From positions 2,251,001-2,315,000 of the forward strand of contig NZ_CP110973.1 of assembly GCF_026248825.1 (NCBI RefSeq): 64,000 bases of DNA, read 5' to 3'. The stretch comes from Larkinella insperata (GTDB lineage: Bacteria > Bacteroidota > Bacteroidia > Cytophagales > Spirosomataceae). Of the stretch, positions 50,447 to 58,644 are shown piece by piece; position 1 is the stretch's first letter, and every line of letters starts with the position of its first letter. A program made the position numbers and the translations under genes. Under the pieces are notes generated by a model. That model made no database searches. It was given only the letters and a program-made list of their open reading frames with translations, and was not told the DNA's origin.

Positions 50447-50517
50447 TTGCCGGAGAAGGATTCGAACCCTCACAAACAGAACCAAAATCTGTCGTCCTAC
50501 CCTTAGACGATCCGGCA
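50447..50517 (-). tRNA. trnQ: tRNA-Gln (anticodon TTG)
   Basis: The 71-base minus-strand sequence folds as a cloverleaf. The acceptor stem pairs TGCCGGA with TCCGGCA and is followed by discriminator A. The anticodon stem is ACAGA/TCTGT with loop TTTTGGT, placing TTG at the anticodon, which reads CAA. The T-arm has GAGGGTTCGAATCCTTC. CCA is not encoded. An upstream A/T-rich region and a terminator downstream frame it as a single unit. Confidence 0.95.
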
Positions 50518-50591
50518 ATTGCGAGTGCAAAGGTAGCGGTTTCCTGAACAAAAAAGCAAGAAAGCTCAAAAAAAATTAAGATTTAATCAGC

Positions 50592-50637
50592 AAGCGTGAA
50601 GAATTAAAAGCGCTGCGTCAGCTAACTCTTCACGCTT
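50592..50637 (-). terminator. Terminator of fabD
   Basis: AAGCGTGAAGA (50592-50602) pairs with TCTTCACGCTT (50627-50637) across a 24-base loop. A T run appears further along on the minus strand (near 50570-50577). The same GCGTGAAGAATTA words recur around it. Confidence 0.6.
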
Positions 50638-50649
50638 AATTCTTCATTC

Positions 50650-51564
50650 CTAATTATTTACGCCCTGCGTTTCGGCCGTAGGAAGAATTTTTTTGACCAG
50701 CCCCTGCAGCACCTTGCCCGGTCCGCATTCGATGAATACCGTTGCGCCGTCGGCACCCATGGCTTCTACCGATTGCGTCCAGCGGACGGGGGCGGTGAGT
50801 TGGGCAATCAGGTTGGCTTTGATGGTATCCACGTCCGTCGACGGTTTGGCGTTTACGTTCTGGTAGATGGGGCAGCGCGGCTGGCTAAACGGTGTTGTGG
50901 AAATGGCCTGCGCCAGTTCGGCCCGCGCGGGCTCCATCAGCGGGGAGTGAAACGCTCCACCGACCTGCAAAGGCAACACCCGTTTCGCACCGGCTTCTTT
51001 TAATTTTTCGCCCGCCAGCCGAACTCCTTCGAGCGACCCCGAAATCACGACCTGGCCCGGGCAATTGTAGTTGGCCGGAATAACCACTTCCTTGAAACCG
51101 GATTCAGCGGCTACCTGAAGGCAAATCTGTTCGATGGTTTCGTCGGGCAGACCCAGCACGGCAGCCATCGTTGAAGGATTCAGCTCGCAGGCTTTCTGCA
51201 TGGCGCTGGCTCGCTGCGCCACCAGCCGCAGACCGTCTTCGAACGACAAGGCACCAGCCGCCACCAGGGCCGAGAACTCGCCGAGTGAGTGACCGGCGAC
51301 CATGGCAGCATCGAACCGGTTAGCTGCAAAGTCCTCAACGCTTTGGGCCAGAATGACGGAGTGCAGAAAGATGGCCGGTTGGGTAACGTTCGTTTGCTTC
51401 AGCTCCTCGTCGGTGCCTTCAAACATTACCTTCGTGATTTCGAAACCCAGGATATGGTTGGCCTGCTCGAAGAGGTAGTTGGCTTTTTCAGATTGCTGAT
51501 ACAGTCCCAGGCCCATGCCGGTAAACTGCGCCCCCTGACCGGGGAAGATATAGGCTTTTTTCAT
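50650..51564 (-). CDS. fabD: Malonyl-CoA:ACP transacylase
   Basis: A 304-residue enzyme from the ATG at 51564; an alternative start two codons upstream is possible. It loads malonate onto acyl carrier protein to begin fatty-acid chain extension. The start AYIFPGQGAQFTGMG is the family signature. The catalytic serine S93 is in VAGHSLGEFSALVAAG, and the histidine is in VGGAFHSPLM. Residues QTNVTQPAIF match the substrate pocket. Length is normal. It stands alone here, away from other fab genes, and runs toward a hairpin at 50592-50637. Confidence 0.96.
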   Translation of the reverse strand: MKKAYIFPGQGAQFTGMGLGLYQQSEKANYLFEQANHILGFEITKVMFEGTDEELKQTNVTQPAIFLHSVILAQSVEDFAANRFDAAMVAGHSLGEFSALVAAGALSFEDGLRLVAQRASAMQKACELNPSTMAAVLGLPDETIEQICLQVAAESGFKEVVIPANYNCPGQVVISGSLEGVRLAGEKLKEAGAKRVLPLQVGGAFHSPLMEPARAELAQAISTTPFSQPRCPIYQNVNAKPSTDVDTIKANLIAQLTAPVRWTQSVEAMGADGATVFIECGPGKVLQGLVKKILPTAETQGVNN

Positions 51565-51662
51565 GATCAAACATAAGGTCCAGAAGCAGAATTAAGCGGC
51601 TAAAAAAGGCACCGGAATCTAATTTGTGCAGCCTTCCGGCTAAACCTTGGGTCCGCCTGATT

Positions 51663-51677
51663 CCTGTTCAGAACAGG
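51663..51677. promoter_or_regulatory. Palindrome CCTGTTC-A-GAACAGG, possible operator
   Basis: Perfect seven-base arms around one base in the fabD/sdhC spacer, about 100 bases from the fabD start. No T run. The binding protein is unknown. Confidence 0.35.
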
Positions 51678-51892
51678 GTCAGTTCAGGACAAAGAAAGGG
51701 GCTACCGTCAATTATTCCAAAAACACGCTTTTAACGCCGGAAAGAGAGCCGGTATTACCTATTGGTTTTTACTTGAAATAATACCATTCAATGGGTAGCA
51801 AAAAGAACAAAATCATTCAGCAATATGTTGCTTAATAGGGATAAACCTTCACCTTTTATTGATTCCAAATAAGCGTAAAAAAATAGGGTTTT

Positions 51893-51924
51893 TTTGGTTC
51901 GAATTGCTTTGTGCAGTAGTTTTG
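51893..51924 (+). promoter_or_regulatory. Promoter of sdhCAB (TTTG-N20-TAGTTTTG)
   Basis: TTTG at 51893-51896 and TAGTTTTG at 51917-51924 are separated by 20 bases and match both Bacteroidota promoter elements. The predicted start gives a leader of about 55 bases before the ATG at 51987. Confidence 0.7.
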
Positions 51925-51986
51925 ACGTCTACGAATCGGTTAATTTTCAAGCCGGTTTACTAAACAAAATTTTCTGATTTTAGAAT

Positions 51987-52721
51987 ATGTCTTGGGTAAC
52001 AACATCACTTTCCAGCTCCCTTGGCCGCAAGGTTGTTATGTCGCTGACGGGGTTGTTTTTGTGCACGTTTCTCGTTGTCCACTTAGTTGGAAACCTGCAA
52101 TTGTTTAAAGGAGATGAAGGACAGTCCTTCAATGAGTACAGCTACTTTATGACTCACAACCCGCTCATAAAGACGATTTCTTACCTGCTGTATGCTTCTA
52201 TTATCGCTCACGCTGTGATGGCGCTGGTCCTGACCCGCCAAAATCAGGCTTCGCGTCCCATCAAATACGCGTATGCCAGACCGGAAGCCAATAGCCACTG
52301 GACTTCACGGAACATGGGAATCCTGGGAACGATCATTCTGATCTTCATCGTGATTCACATGCGGACGTTCTGGTACACGATGCACTTTGGACCCATCACG
52401 CTGGCCGGGGAGGAAATTCAGGCGGGATCCATTCCGGAAGTAACCTACGACGGCGAACCGATCAAGAACCTGTACGCAGTTACGACCTTTGCCTTCTCGT
52501 ACCTGTGGTATGTGTTGCTGTACGTAGCTTCTATGGCGGCTTTGTCCTTCCACCTGGTGCACGGTTTCCAGAGTGGTTTCCAGACCTTGGGGCTTCGTCA
52601 CAAGAAATACTCTCCGCTGATCGAAAAGGTGGGGACGTATGTGTTTGGCATCCTTATTCCGGCGCTGTTTGCGGCTATGCCGGTATACATCTACCTGAAA
52701 GTGCATCATATTCTTTTTTAA
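51987..52721 (+). CDS. sdhC: Succinate dehydrogenase / fumarate reductase cytochrome b subunit
   Basis: A 244-residue five-helix membrane subunit of the type B (di-heme) succinate:quinone oxidoreductase. Histidines fit heme ligation: H32 (VVHLVGN), H75 (IIAHAVMA), H124 (IVIHMRTF) and H189/H192 (LSFHLVHGF). It anchors SdhAB to the inner membrane and exchanges electrons with menaquinone. The single larger subunit replaces separate SdhC and SdhD, as expected for Bacteroidota. It is the first gene of sdhCAB; sdhA starts 42 bases downstream. Confidence 0.95.
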   Translation: MSWVTTSLSSSLGRKVVMSLTGLFLCTFLVVHLVGNLQLFKGDEGQSFNEYSYFMTHNPLIKTISYLLYASIIAHAVMALVLTRQNQASRPIKYAYARPEANSHWTSRNMGILGTIILIFIVIHMRTFWYTMHFGPITLAGEEIQAGSIPEVTYDGEPIKNLYAVTTFAFSYLWYVLLYVASMAALSFHLVHGFQSGFQTLGLRHKKYSPLIEKVGTYVFGILIPALFAAMPVYIYLKVHHILF

Positions 52722-52763
52722 TCAGAACAGGGTTTATCACTGAGCATTGAACCGCATCTGTCT

Positions 52764-54734
52764 ATGATCGACGTACTAGAAGAACAAGAAACCGGAATCA
52801 AACTAGAGTCAAAGAGTCCGGAAGGCCCGCTGGCAGAAAAGTGGGCAAAACATAAATTTAATCTGAAGCTGGTTAACCCGGCTAACAAGCGGAAATACGA
52901 AGTTATCGTTGTTGGAACGGGTTTGGCGGGCGCTTCGGCGGCTGCTACGCTGGCGGAGTTGGGGTACAATGTTAAGGCGTTTTGCTTCCAGGATAGCCCC
53001 CGCCGGGCACACAGTATTGCGGCCCAGGGCGGTATCAACGCAGCTAAAAATTACCAAAACGACGGCGACAGCATTTTTCGGCTGTTTTACGATACCATCA
53101 AAGGGGGCGACTACCGGGCTCGTGAAGCCAACGTACACCGGCTGGCCGAGGTGAGTGTCAACATCATCGACCAGTGTGTGGCGCAGGGCGTACCGTTTGC
53201 CCGTGAGTACGGCGGGGCACTGGCCAACCGCTCCTTCGGGGGGGCGCAGGTTTCCCGGACGTTCTACGCGCGGGGCCAGACGGGTCAGCAGTTGCTGCTG
53301 GGTGCCTACAGCTCCCTGAGTCGGCAGGTGGCCAACGGAAAAGTGAAGCTGTTCCCGCGGACCGAAATGCTGGACCTGGTGGTGGAGGGCGGAAAAGCCC
53401 GCGGCATCATCACCCGCAACCTGATTACCGGTAAGATCGAATCACATTCTGCCCACGCCGTTCTGCTTTGTACGGGAGGATACGGAAATGTATTTTACCT
53501 GTCAACCAACGCGATGGGCTCGAATACGACGGCCATCTGGCGGGCGCACAAGAAAGGTGCCCTGTTTGGAAATCCGTGTTTTACCCAGATTCACCCGACC
53601 TGTATCCCGGTGAAAGGCAACTACCAGTCGAAGCTGACCCTGATGTCGGAATCGCTGCGGAATGACGGACGGGTGTGGGTGCCGAAAACGAAAGAGCTGG
53701 CTGAGAAAGTCCGTAAGGGCGAAATCAAGGCGAAAGATATTAAGGAGGAAGACCGCGATTACTTCCTGGAGCGCCGGTATCCATCCTTCGGTAACCTGGT
53801 ACCGCGCGACGTGGCTTCCCGGAACGCCAAGATGGTTTGCGACGAAGGCCGCGGTGTAGCACCGACAGGACTGGCGGTTTACCTTGATTTTGCCGACGCC
53901 ATCAAACGCGACGGACGCAAGGTGATTGAAGCCAAATATGGTAACCTGTTCGAGATGTACGAAAAAATCGTAGATGATGATCCGTACGAAACGCCGATGA
54001 AAATCTACCCGGCTGTTCACTACACGATGGGCGGTTTGTGGGTTGATTACAACCTGATGACGAACATTCCGGGCTTGTACGCCCTGGGTGAAGCGAATTT
54101 CTCCGACCACGGTGCTAACCGGTTGGGTGCTTCGGCGCTGATGCAGGGATTGGCCGACGGGTATTTCGTTATTCCTTACACCCTGGGCGATTACCTGGCG
54201 ACCATTGGTCCGTCAGACCGGCTGCCGGTCGATCACGCAGCCTTTAAAGAAGCCGAAAAAGGTGTTAATGATACCATCAACCGGATGCTGTCGATCAAAG
54301 GGGAGAAAACCGCTGAAGAACTGCACCGGCAACTGGGACACATCATGTGGGAATACTGCGGTATGGCCCGGAATGAACAGGGGCTGATCAAGGCCCGGAA
54401 ATTGATTCAGGACTTAAAAGAGGAGTTCTGGAGCAATCTTCGAATTACGGGCACCGACCAGGAACTGAACCCGGCTCTGGAGCAGGCATCCCGCGTGGCC
54501 GACTTTATTGAACTGGGCGCGCTGATGGTTGAAGATGCCCTGAACCGGAACGAATCCTGCGGAGGACACTACCGGGAGGAATATTCAACCGAAGACGGCG
54601 AAGCCAGACGTGACGATGAAAATTACACGTACGTGGCCGCCTGGGAATTCCGAGGGCATAATCAGCCAGAAAAACTGCACAAGGAAAATCTGGTTTTCGA
54701 AACCGTTAAGCTGACGCAACGGAGTTATAAATAA
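52764..54734 (+). CDS. sdhA: Succinate dehydrogenase / fumarate reductase flavoprotein subunit
   Basis: A 656-residue FAD subunit. The dinucleotide motif is IVVGTGLAGASAAATLAELG, and H83 in RRAHSIAAQGGINAAKNYQND is the residue to which FAD is linked covalently. Catalytic segments include FTQIHPTCIP and YPAVHYTMGGLWVDY. The LGEANFSDHGANRLGASALMQG and DGYFVIPYTLGDY phrases are typical of Bacteroidota and epsilon-type enzymes. It oxidises succinate to fumarate in the TCA cycle or runs in reverse. It lies between sdhC and sdhB, 42 bases and 60 bases from them. Confidence 0.97.
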   Translation: MIDVLEEQETGIKLESKSPEGPLAEKWAKHKFNLKLVNPANKRKYEVIVVGTGLAGASAAATLAELGYNVKAFCFQDSPRRAHSIAAQGGINAAKNYQNDGDSIFRLFYDTIKGGDYRAREANVHRLAEVSVNIIDQCVAQGVPFAREYGGALANRSFGGAQVSRTFYARGQTGQQLLLGAYSSLSRQVANGKVKLFPRTEMLDLVVEGGKARGIITRNLITGKIESHSAHAVLLCTGGYGNVFYLSTNAMGSNTTAIWRAHKKGALFGNPCFTQIHPTCIPVKGNYQSKLTLMSESLRNDGRVWVPKTKELAEKVRKGEIKAKDIKEEDRDYFLERRYPSFGNLVPRDVASRNAKMVCDEGRGVAPTGLAVYLDFADAIKRDGRKVIEAKYGNLFEMYEKIVDDDPYETPMKIYPAVHYTMGGLWVDYNLMTNIPGLYALGEANFSDHGANRLGASALMQGLADGYFVIPYTLGDYLATIGPSDRLPVDHAAFKEAEKGVNDTINRMLSIKGEKTAEELHRQLGHIMWEYCGMARNEQGLIKARKLIQDLKEEFWSNLRITGTDQELNPALEQASRVADFIELGALMVEDALNRNESCGGHYREEYSTEDGEARRDDENYTYVAAWEFRGHNQPEKLHKENLVFETVKLTQRSYK

Positions 54735-54794
54735 GGTTTAAAGGTAAAGTGGGCGGTGTCATACGTTGTGCTGTCCACTCAGACGCCAAACGAA

Positions 54795-55547
54795 ATGAAT
54801 GTTACACTGAAAGTCTGGAGACAAAAAAATAGCCAAACACCGGGCCAAATGGTGGAATATAAACTGTCGGATATCTCCCCGGATATGTCTTTCCTGGAAA
54901 TGTTCGACGTGTTGAACGAACAACTGGCGCACAAAGGCGATGAGCCCGTTGCGTTCGATCACGACTGTCGGGAGGGGATCTGCGGGATGTGCTCAATGTA
55001 CATCAACGGCCGCCCCCACGGCCCGCAGACGGGTACAACCACCTGTCAGCTGCACATGCGGAGCTTCAACGACGGCGAAACCATTGTTGTAGAGCCCTGG
55101 CGGGCCTTGGCTTTTCCGGTCATTAAAGACCTGGTGGTGGATCGGGACGCCCTGGACCGCATCGTACAGGCCGGTGGATATGTGTCGGTCAACACCGGTT
55201 CGGCACCGGATGCCAACGAAATGCTGATTCCGCGGGAGGTGGCCGAAGAAGCCATGGACGCAGCCCAGTGTATTGCCTGCGGGGCCTGCGTGGCCGCTTG
55301 TAAAAACGCGTCGGCGATGTTGTTCACGGCCGCTAAAGTTTCGCACCTGGCGGTATTACCGCAAGGGAAAGCCGAGCAGAAACTGCGGGCCGAACGGATG
55401 GTTGCTCAGATGGACGCTGAAGGATTCGGAGCCTGTTCGTTTACGGGAGCCTGTTCGGTAGAGTGTCCGAAATCAATTTCGCTCGACCATATCGCCCGCC
55501 TGAACCGCGAGTATCTGGGGGCTAAATTGACATCGAATAACGTCTAA
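54795..55547 (+). CDS. sdhB: Succinate dehydrogenase / fumarate reductase iron-sulfur subunit
   Basis: A 250-residue subunit from the ATG at 54795; the frame has an earlier GTG at 54756 but MNVTLKVWRQK is the usual opening. [2Fe-2S] cysteines are C58, C63, C66 and C84 (HDCREGICGMCS, TTCQLHM). The two other clusters are bound by C159, C162, C165 and C169 (CIACGACVAACK) and by C214, C220 and C224 (GACSFTGACSVECPK). It passes electrons from FAD to the heme subunit. It is the last gene of sdhCAB and ends at a terminator. Confidence 0.96.
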   Translation: MNVTLKVWRQKNSQTPGQMVEYKLSDISPDMSFLEMFDVLNEQLAHKGDEPVAFDHDCREGICGMCSMYINGRPHGPQTGTTTCQLHMRSFNDGETIVVEPWRALAFPVIKDLVVDRDALDRIVQAGGYVSVNTGSAPDANEMLIPREVAEEAMDAAQCIACGACVAACKNASAMLFTAAKVSHLAVLPQGKAEQKLRAERMVAQMDAEGFGACSFTGACSVECPKSISLDHIARLNREYLGAKLTSNNV

Positions 55548-55570
55548 GTGTTTTGCAAATTGATCAACGA

Positions 55571-55602
55571 ACGCCCGGCCCGACAGGTCGGGCGTTTTTT
55601 AT
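55571..55602 (+). terminator. Rho-independent terminator of sdhCAB
   Basis: ACGCCCG (55571-55577) pairs with CGGGCGT (55589-55595), with an inner CCCGAC/GTCGGG alternative, then a run of six T residues. Confidence 0.88.
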
Positions 55603-55695
55603 GACGTTCAACCTCAGAAATATTGGTACTTTTACGAAAAAATCCTGCTTAGCTGGCGGTGAGTTCTACCGTACCAGTTTGCATTTGGCAGCAAT

Positions 55696-56295
55696 ATGAA
55701 GATTGATTTTAATAAAAATACCGATGGCCTGGTGCCCGCCCTCATTCAGGACGCCGAAACTGGCAAAGTGCTGATGCTCGGTTACATGAATCAGGAAGCC
55801 TACGACAAAACCCAGCAGGAAGGTGTGGTTACGTTTTACAGCCGCAGTAAACAACGGCTTTGGACCAAGGGAGAAACCTCCAATAATTTTCTGCACGTGA
55901 AGGAAATTCTGGTGGATTGTGACGGCGATACCCTGCTGATCAAAGCGCAGCCGGCGGGACCAACCTGTCATACCGGGGCGGATACTTGCTTCAACGAAGT
56001 AAATCAGGGCAAGGGGCTGTTTCTCAATTATCTACAGGGCGTCATCCACGACCGCCGGCAAAATCCGACCGAAGGCTCTTACACGGCTTCACTTTTCAAA
56101 AAAGGCGTTAATAAGATTGCTCAGAAGGTAGGAGAGGAGGCTGTTGAACTGGTTATCGAAGCCAAAGATTCCAACGACGAGCTGTTCAAGAACGAAGCAG
56201 CTGACCTGCTCTACCACTACCTGATCCTACTCGAGCAGAGAAATATGGGTCTGGACGACATCATTGCGGTATTGCAGCAACGACACGCAAAGTAA
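55696..56295 (+). CDS. hisIE: Bifunctional phosphoribosyl-AMP cyclohydrolase / phosphoribosyl-ATP pyrophosphatase
   Basis: A 199-residue fusion for steps two and three of histidine synthesis. The HisI domain (1-~105) shows MLGYMNQEAYDKTQQEGVVTFYSRSK and LVDCDGDTLLIKAQPAGPTCHTGADTCF, with the metal cysteines. The HisE domain (about 108-199) shows SYTASLFKKGVNKIAQKVGEEAVELVIEAKD and AADLLYHYLILLEQ. Both parts look complete. Other his genes are not in the window. A TACTTTTA box about 65 bases upstream is a weak promoter candidate. The next gene starts 97 bases downstream on the same strand. Confidence 0.96.
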   Translation: MKIDFNKNTDGLVPALIQDAETGKVLMLGYMNQEAYDKTQQEGVVTFYSRSKQRLWTKGETSNNFLHVKEILVDCDGDTLLIKAQPAGPTCHTGADTCFNEVNQGKGLFLNYLQGVIHDRRQNPTEGSYTASLFKKGVNKIAQKVGEEAVELVIEAKDSNDELFKNEAADLLYHYLILLEQRNMGLDDIIAVLQQRHAK

Positions 56296-56392
56296 GATGC
56301 CAAACAATGCGCAGAGGTTTCCGGTTTGAAGATTGAAGTTGCCTGTTTTTTCATACAACTTTAATCCTCAAACATTAAACACAAAACGCATT

Positions 56393-56734
56393 ATGGGCCT
56401 TATCATACGCATTCTTATTAGTGCCGTGGCAGTACTGATCGCCAGCTATGTCCTGAGATCATTCGGCGTGTATGTCGACGGTTTTGGCACAGCAGTCATC
56501 GTCGCCATTGTACTGGGTTTATTGAACGCCGTCCTCAAGCCAATTTTAGTTGTCCTGACGATCCCTATCACCATTCTTACCCTAGGTTTGTTTTACCTGG
56601 TCATCAACGTTCTGATGGTCTATCTGGCGGCTTCACTGGTGGGTGGTTTCCGGGTCGACAACTTTCTTGGGGCGTTGTTATTCAGTGTCATTGTGTCGGT
56701 GGTCAGCAGCATCATCGGTTCCATTGTTGACTAA
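56393..56734 (+). CDS. Phage holin 4 / YvlD-type small membrane protein (PF04020)
   Basis: A 113-residue protein from the ATG at 56393; the frame start at 56333 adds 20 residues that break the family start. It has four hydrophobic segments: LIIRILISAVAVLIASYVL, then GTAVIVAIVLGLLNAVLKPILVVLTIP, ITILTLGLFYLVINVLMVYLAA, and FLGALLFSVIVSVVSSII. The LNAVLKPILVVLTIPITILTLGLF core is the family signature. Though labelled after phage holins, these are common chromosomal membrane proteins of unknown role. Confidence 0.9.
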   Translation: MGLIIRILISAVAVLIASYVLRSFGVYVDGFGTAVIVAIVLGLLNAVLKPILVVLTIPITILTLGLFYLVINVLMVYLAASLVGGFRVDNFLGALLFSVIVSVVSSIIGSIVD

Positions 56735-56755
56735 ACAACACCGGATGGATTGAGC

Positions 56756-56784
56756 AAAGCCAGGCCCCTGTGGTCTGGCTTTTT
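56756..56784 (+). terminator. Rho-independent terminator after the PF04020 gene
   Basis: AAAGCCAG (56756-56763) pairs with CTGGCTTT (56775-56782), followed by T residues. Confidence 0.85.
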
Positions 56785-56857
56785 ACATGAGTCACAAACC
56801 GTATTTTAATAACCTTTTACAGAACAACGGGTTTATTTCTCAAAAACCGCTCTCACG

Positions 56858-57634
56858 ATGAAACGTCTTCTTGTTCCAATATTTGCTTTATCACATGGCC
56901 TTACAACCGCTTTCGGGCAATGTAATCCGCCAACTCCGGCGCAAAATGCCGCCTACGAAAAGGTGGTGAAAGAACTACAAAACCAATTCCGGAATAATCC
57001 TCCGGCGGGCGATTGGCAGGTATTCGATGAGCGCAGTTCCTTGGGCAAACTGGAGTTGAGCGACGAGTACGGCAAGATTTTTCGAATCTGTGGCGATCGC
57101 TACGACCTGACGTTCCAGCGGACTTCGGCGGCCAACCAGCAGAAAGCCCGTGCCGACAGCGCCAAGGCCATTGGCGACACCACCACCCAGCAGCAGCGTT
57201 CGCTGGTGATGAGTACGGATTCGGTTTATCGCGAAGCCGATCCAAGCCGGGCCAGCGATCTGTCGAAATCAACTGTCGATATAAATGTGGAGATGAACGC
57301 GGGCAATTACCGGCTGGAAGAACCCATCAGCAACCGGTTTGTAGATTCGTACAAAACCATTGCTGTCAACGGTGCCCCGCTGGCTCTCCAGATTACGCTG
57401 AAACCCGGTGAAAATGGTGTAGCCGCCCGGCCTGAAACCGTTGTGTTGCTGGGCAATTGGAAGAACAACCTTCAGAAGAATCCGAAAGGGGATAAGCTGT
57501 ACCACTACTCGTACAAAAAAGGCGGTACGATGATCGAAAACCTGGTGGTTACCATAAAAGCGCCTTTCGACGTTGCGAGCGAAATTGTGAAGAAAATTGA
57601 TTGGAAAGCCATCAATGCCACGTTGGCCAAATAG
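56858..57634 (+). CDS. Exported protein of unknown function
   Basis: A 258-residue protein I do not recognise. A signal peptide ends near FGQ (residue 21). The mature part begins CNPPTPAQNAAYEKVVKELQNQF and GDWQVFDERSSLGKLELSDEYG, then a glutamine-rich polar segment (SAANQQKARADSAKAIGDTTTQQQ). The second half looks like beta strands (DINVEMNAGNYRLEEPIS, LALQITLKPGENGVA, VVLLGNW), ending PFDVASEIVKKIDWKAINATLAK. No catalytic motif can be seen. It sits before a LOG-family gene with 39 bases between, perhaps one transcript. Confidence 0.7.
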   Translation: MKRLLVPIFALSHGLTTAFGQCNPPTPAQNAAYEKVVKELQNQFRNNPPAGDWQVFDERSSLGKLELSDEYGKIFRICGDRYDLTFQRTSAANQQKARADSAKAIGDTTTQQQRSLVMSTDSVYREADPSRASDLSKSTVDINVEMNAGNYRLEEPISNRFVDSYKTIAVNGAPLALQITLKPGENGVAARPETVVLLGNWKNNLQKNPKGDKLYHYSYKKGGTMIENLVVTIKAPFDVASEIVKKIDWKAINATLAK

Positions 57635-57673
57635 ATAAATTGAAATGCAGATTTGCCATCGTATTTTAGCAGT

Positions 57674-58228
57674 ATGAAAAGTATCGTCGTCTATTGCGGT
57701 TCGAGTCCCGGATTCAACCCGGTTTATAAAGAAGCTGCTCAGGAATTGGGCGAAAAATTTGCGGAGAAAGAGATCCGGCTCATTTACGGGGGCGGCAACA
57801 TTGGCTTGATGGGCGCCATCGCCGATGCTGTGCTGTCGAACGGCGGGGAAGTAACCGGTGTGATCCCGAACTTCCTGGCCGCGCTGGAAGTAGCTCACAA
57901 CACCCTGACGGAACTTCACTTTGTGGAAACCATGCACGAGCGGAAGTTCAAAATGGTGCAGCTGGCCAAAGCCGTGATTGCCCTGCCCGGTGGATACGGT
58001 ACATTTGACGAGCTATTTGAAATCCTGACCTGGAGTCAGCTCCGGCTTTACGAAGGCCCCATCGGACTGCTTAACGTCAACGGCTTTTATGATTTATTGC
58101 TTCAGCAACTGGATCGAATGGTGGATGATGGTTTCCTGAAAGCTGAAAATCGGGAATTACTTATAGTCGGGGAGACAAGTGAAGAGCTGCTGGCGAAGAT
58201 TGAAGCGTATTGGGAGCAGGAAGTTTAG
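57674..58228 (+). CDS. LOG-family (TIGR00730) nucleotide phosphoribohydrolase-like protein
   Basis: A 184-residue Rossmann-fold protein from the ATG at 57674; the frame also allows 57653. It opens MKSIVVYCGSSPGFNPVY and carries the lysine-decarboxylase-like signature PGGYGTFDELFE at about 105-116, with the M-H-E-R-K site around residue 90. Members of this family hydrolyse nucleoside 5'-monophosphates, including cytokinin ribotides, to free base and ribose 5-phosphate. Both motifs are intact. Its stop overlaps that of the convergent gene at 58225. Confidence 0.92.
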   Translation: MKSIVVYCGSSPGFNPVYKEAAQELGEKFAEKEIRLIYGGGNIGLMGAIADAVLSNGGEVTGVIPNFLAALEVAHNTLTELHFVETMHERKFKMVQLAKAVIALPGGYGTFDELFEILTWSQLRLYEGPIGLLNVNGFYDLLLQQLDRMVDDGFLKAENRELLIVGETSEELLAKIEAYWEQEV

Positions 58229-58449
58229 ATGTCGTAATCGGTTGGGCTGGCAAACTGTACGAAGAGAAAAAACAGAAAAACAGCCAGGAATAACCACCCT
58301 AGAATCAGGCCCTTGGTCAGGTAATCGAACCCAACCACCAGCCCGAGCAGGCACAGAAGAACGTTAACGACCCGATGAATCAAATCGCGGTAGGAAGACA
58401 CGGCAGGAAGCGAAAGTGGCTTCTTCTTCCTTTTTCTGAACGGGACCAT
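58225..58449 (-). CDS. Small two-helix membrane protein
   Basis: About 74 residues from the ATG at 58449 (MVPFRKRKKKPLSLP), preferred over the frame start at 58539 because a basic head then leads directly to two membrane helices (VVNVLLCLLGLVVGFDYL, LILGWLFLAVFLFFLFVQF). I cannot name a family. Its stop codon overlaps that of the LOG gene by three to four bases. There is no terminator between the two, so the transcripts must overlap. Confidence 0.65.
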   Translation of the reverse strand: MVPFRKRKKKPLSLPAVSSYRDLIHRVVNVLLCLLGLVVGFDYLTKGLILGWLFLAVFLFFLFVQFASPTDYDI

Positions 58450-58644
58450 TGTAGTAGCAAAAATTACGGATATAAATTTGGCGAAATTATTTGTATATAA
58501 AGGGCTTGCCTGACCAATTATAGAAATATTTTGTAGCAAAAAATAGGCCGATTTGCGAGTGTGGCATCCGAATTGAACGCATTTCTGGTAAATAATCCGT
58601 AGTACTTCTACGTTCTTACTCTATTAACCTCTACGCCGTTGTCA

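Larger units (their letters stand above)
51565..51986. other. Divergent intergenic region between fabD and sdhC
   Basis: These 422 bases hold the sdh promoter at 51893-51924 and a short perfect palindrome at 51663-51677 (CCTGTTC-A-GAACAGG). I see no gene. Confidence 0.6.

Noticed and set aside
51568..51575. TATGTTTG -7-like box at the fabD start
   Set aside because: It ends only four bases before the ATG at 51564, too close for a normal leader, so it is probably chance.
56393..56734. Prophage holin
   Set aside because: No phage genes surround it and the PF04020 family is common in ordinary chromosomes.
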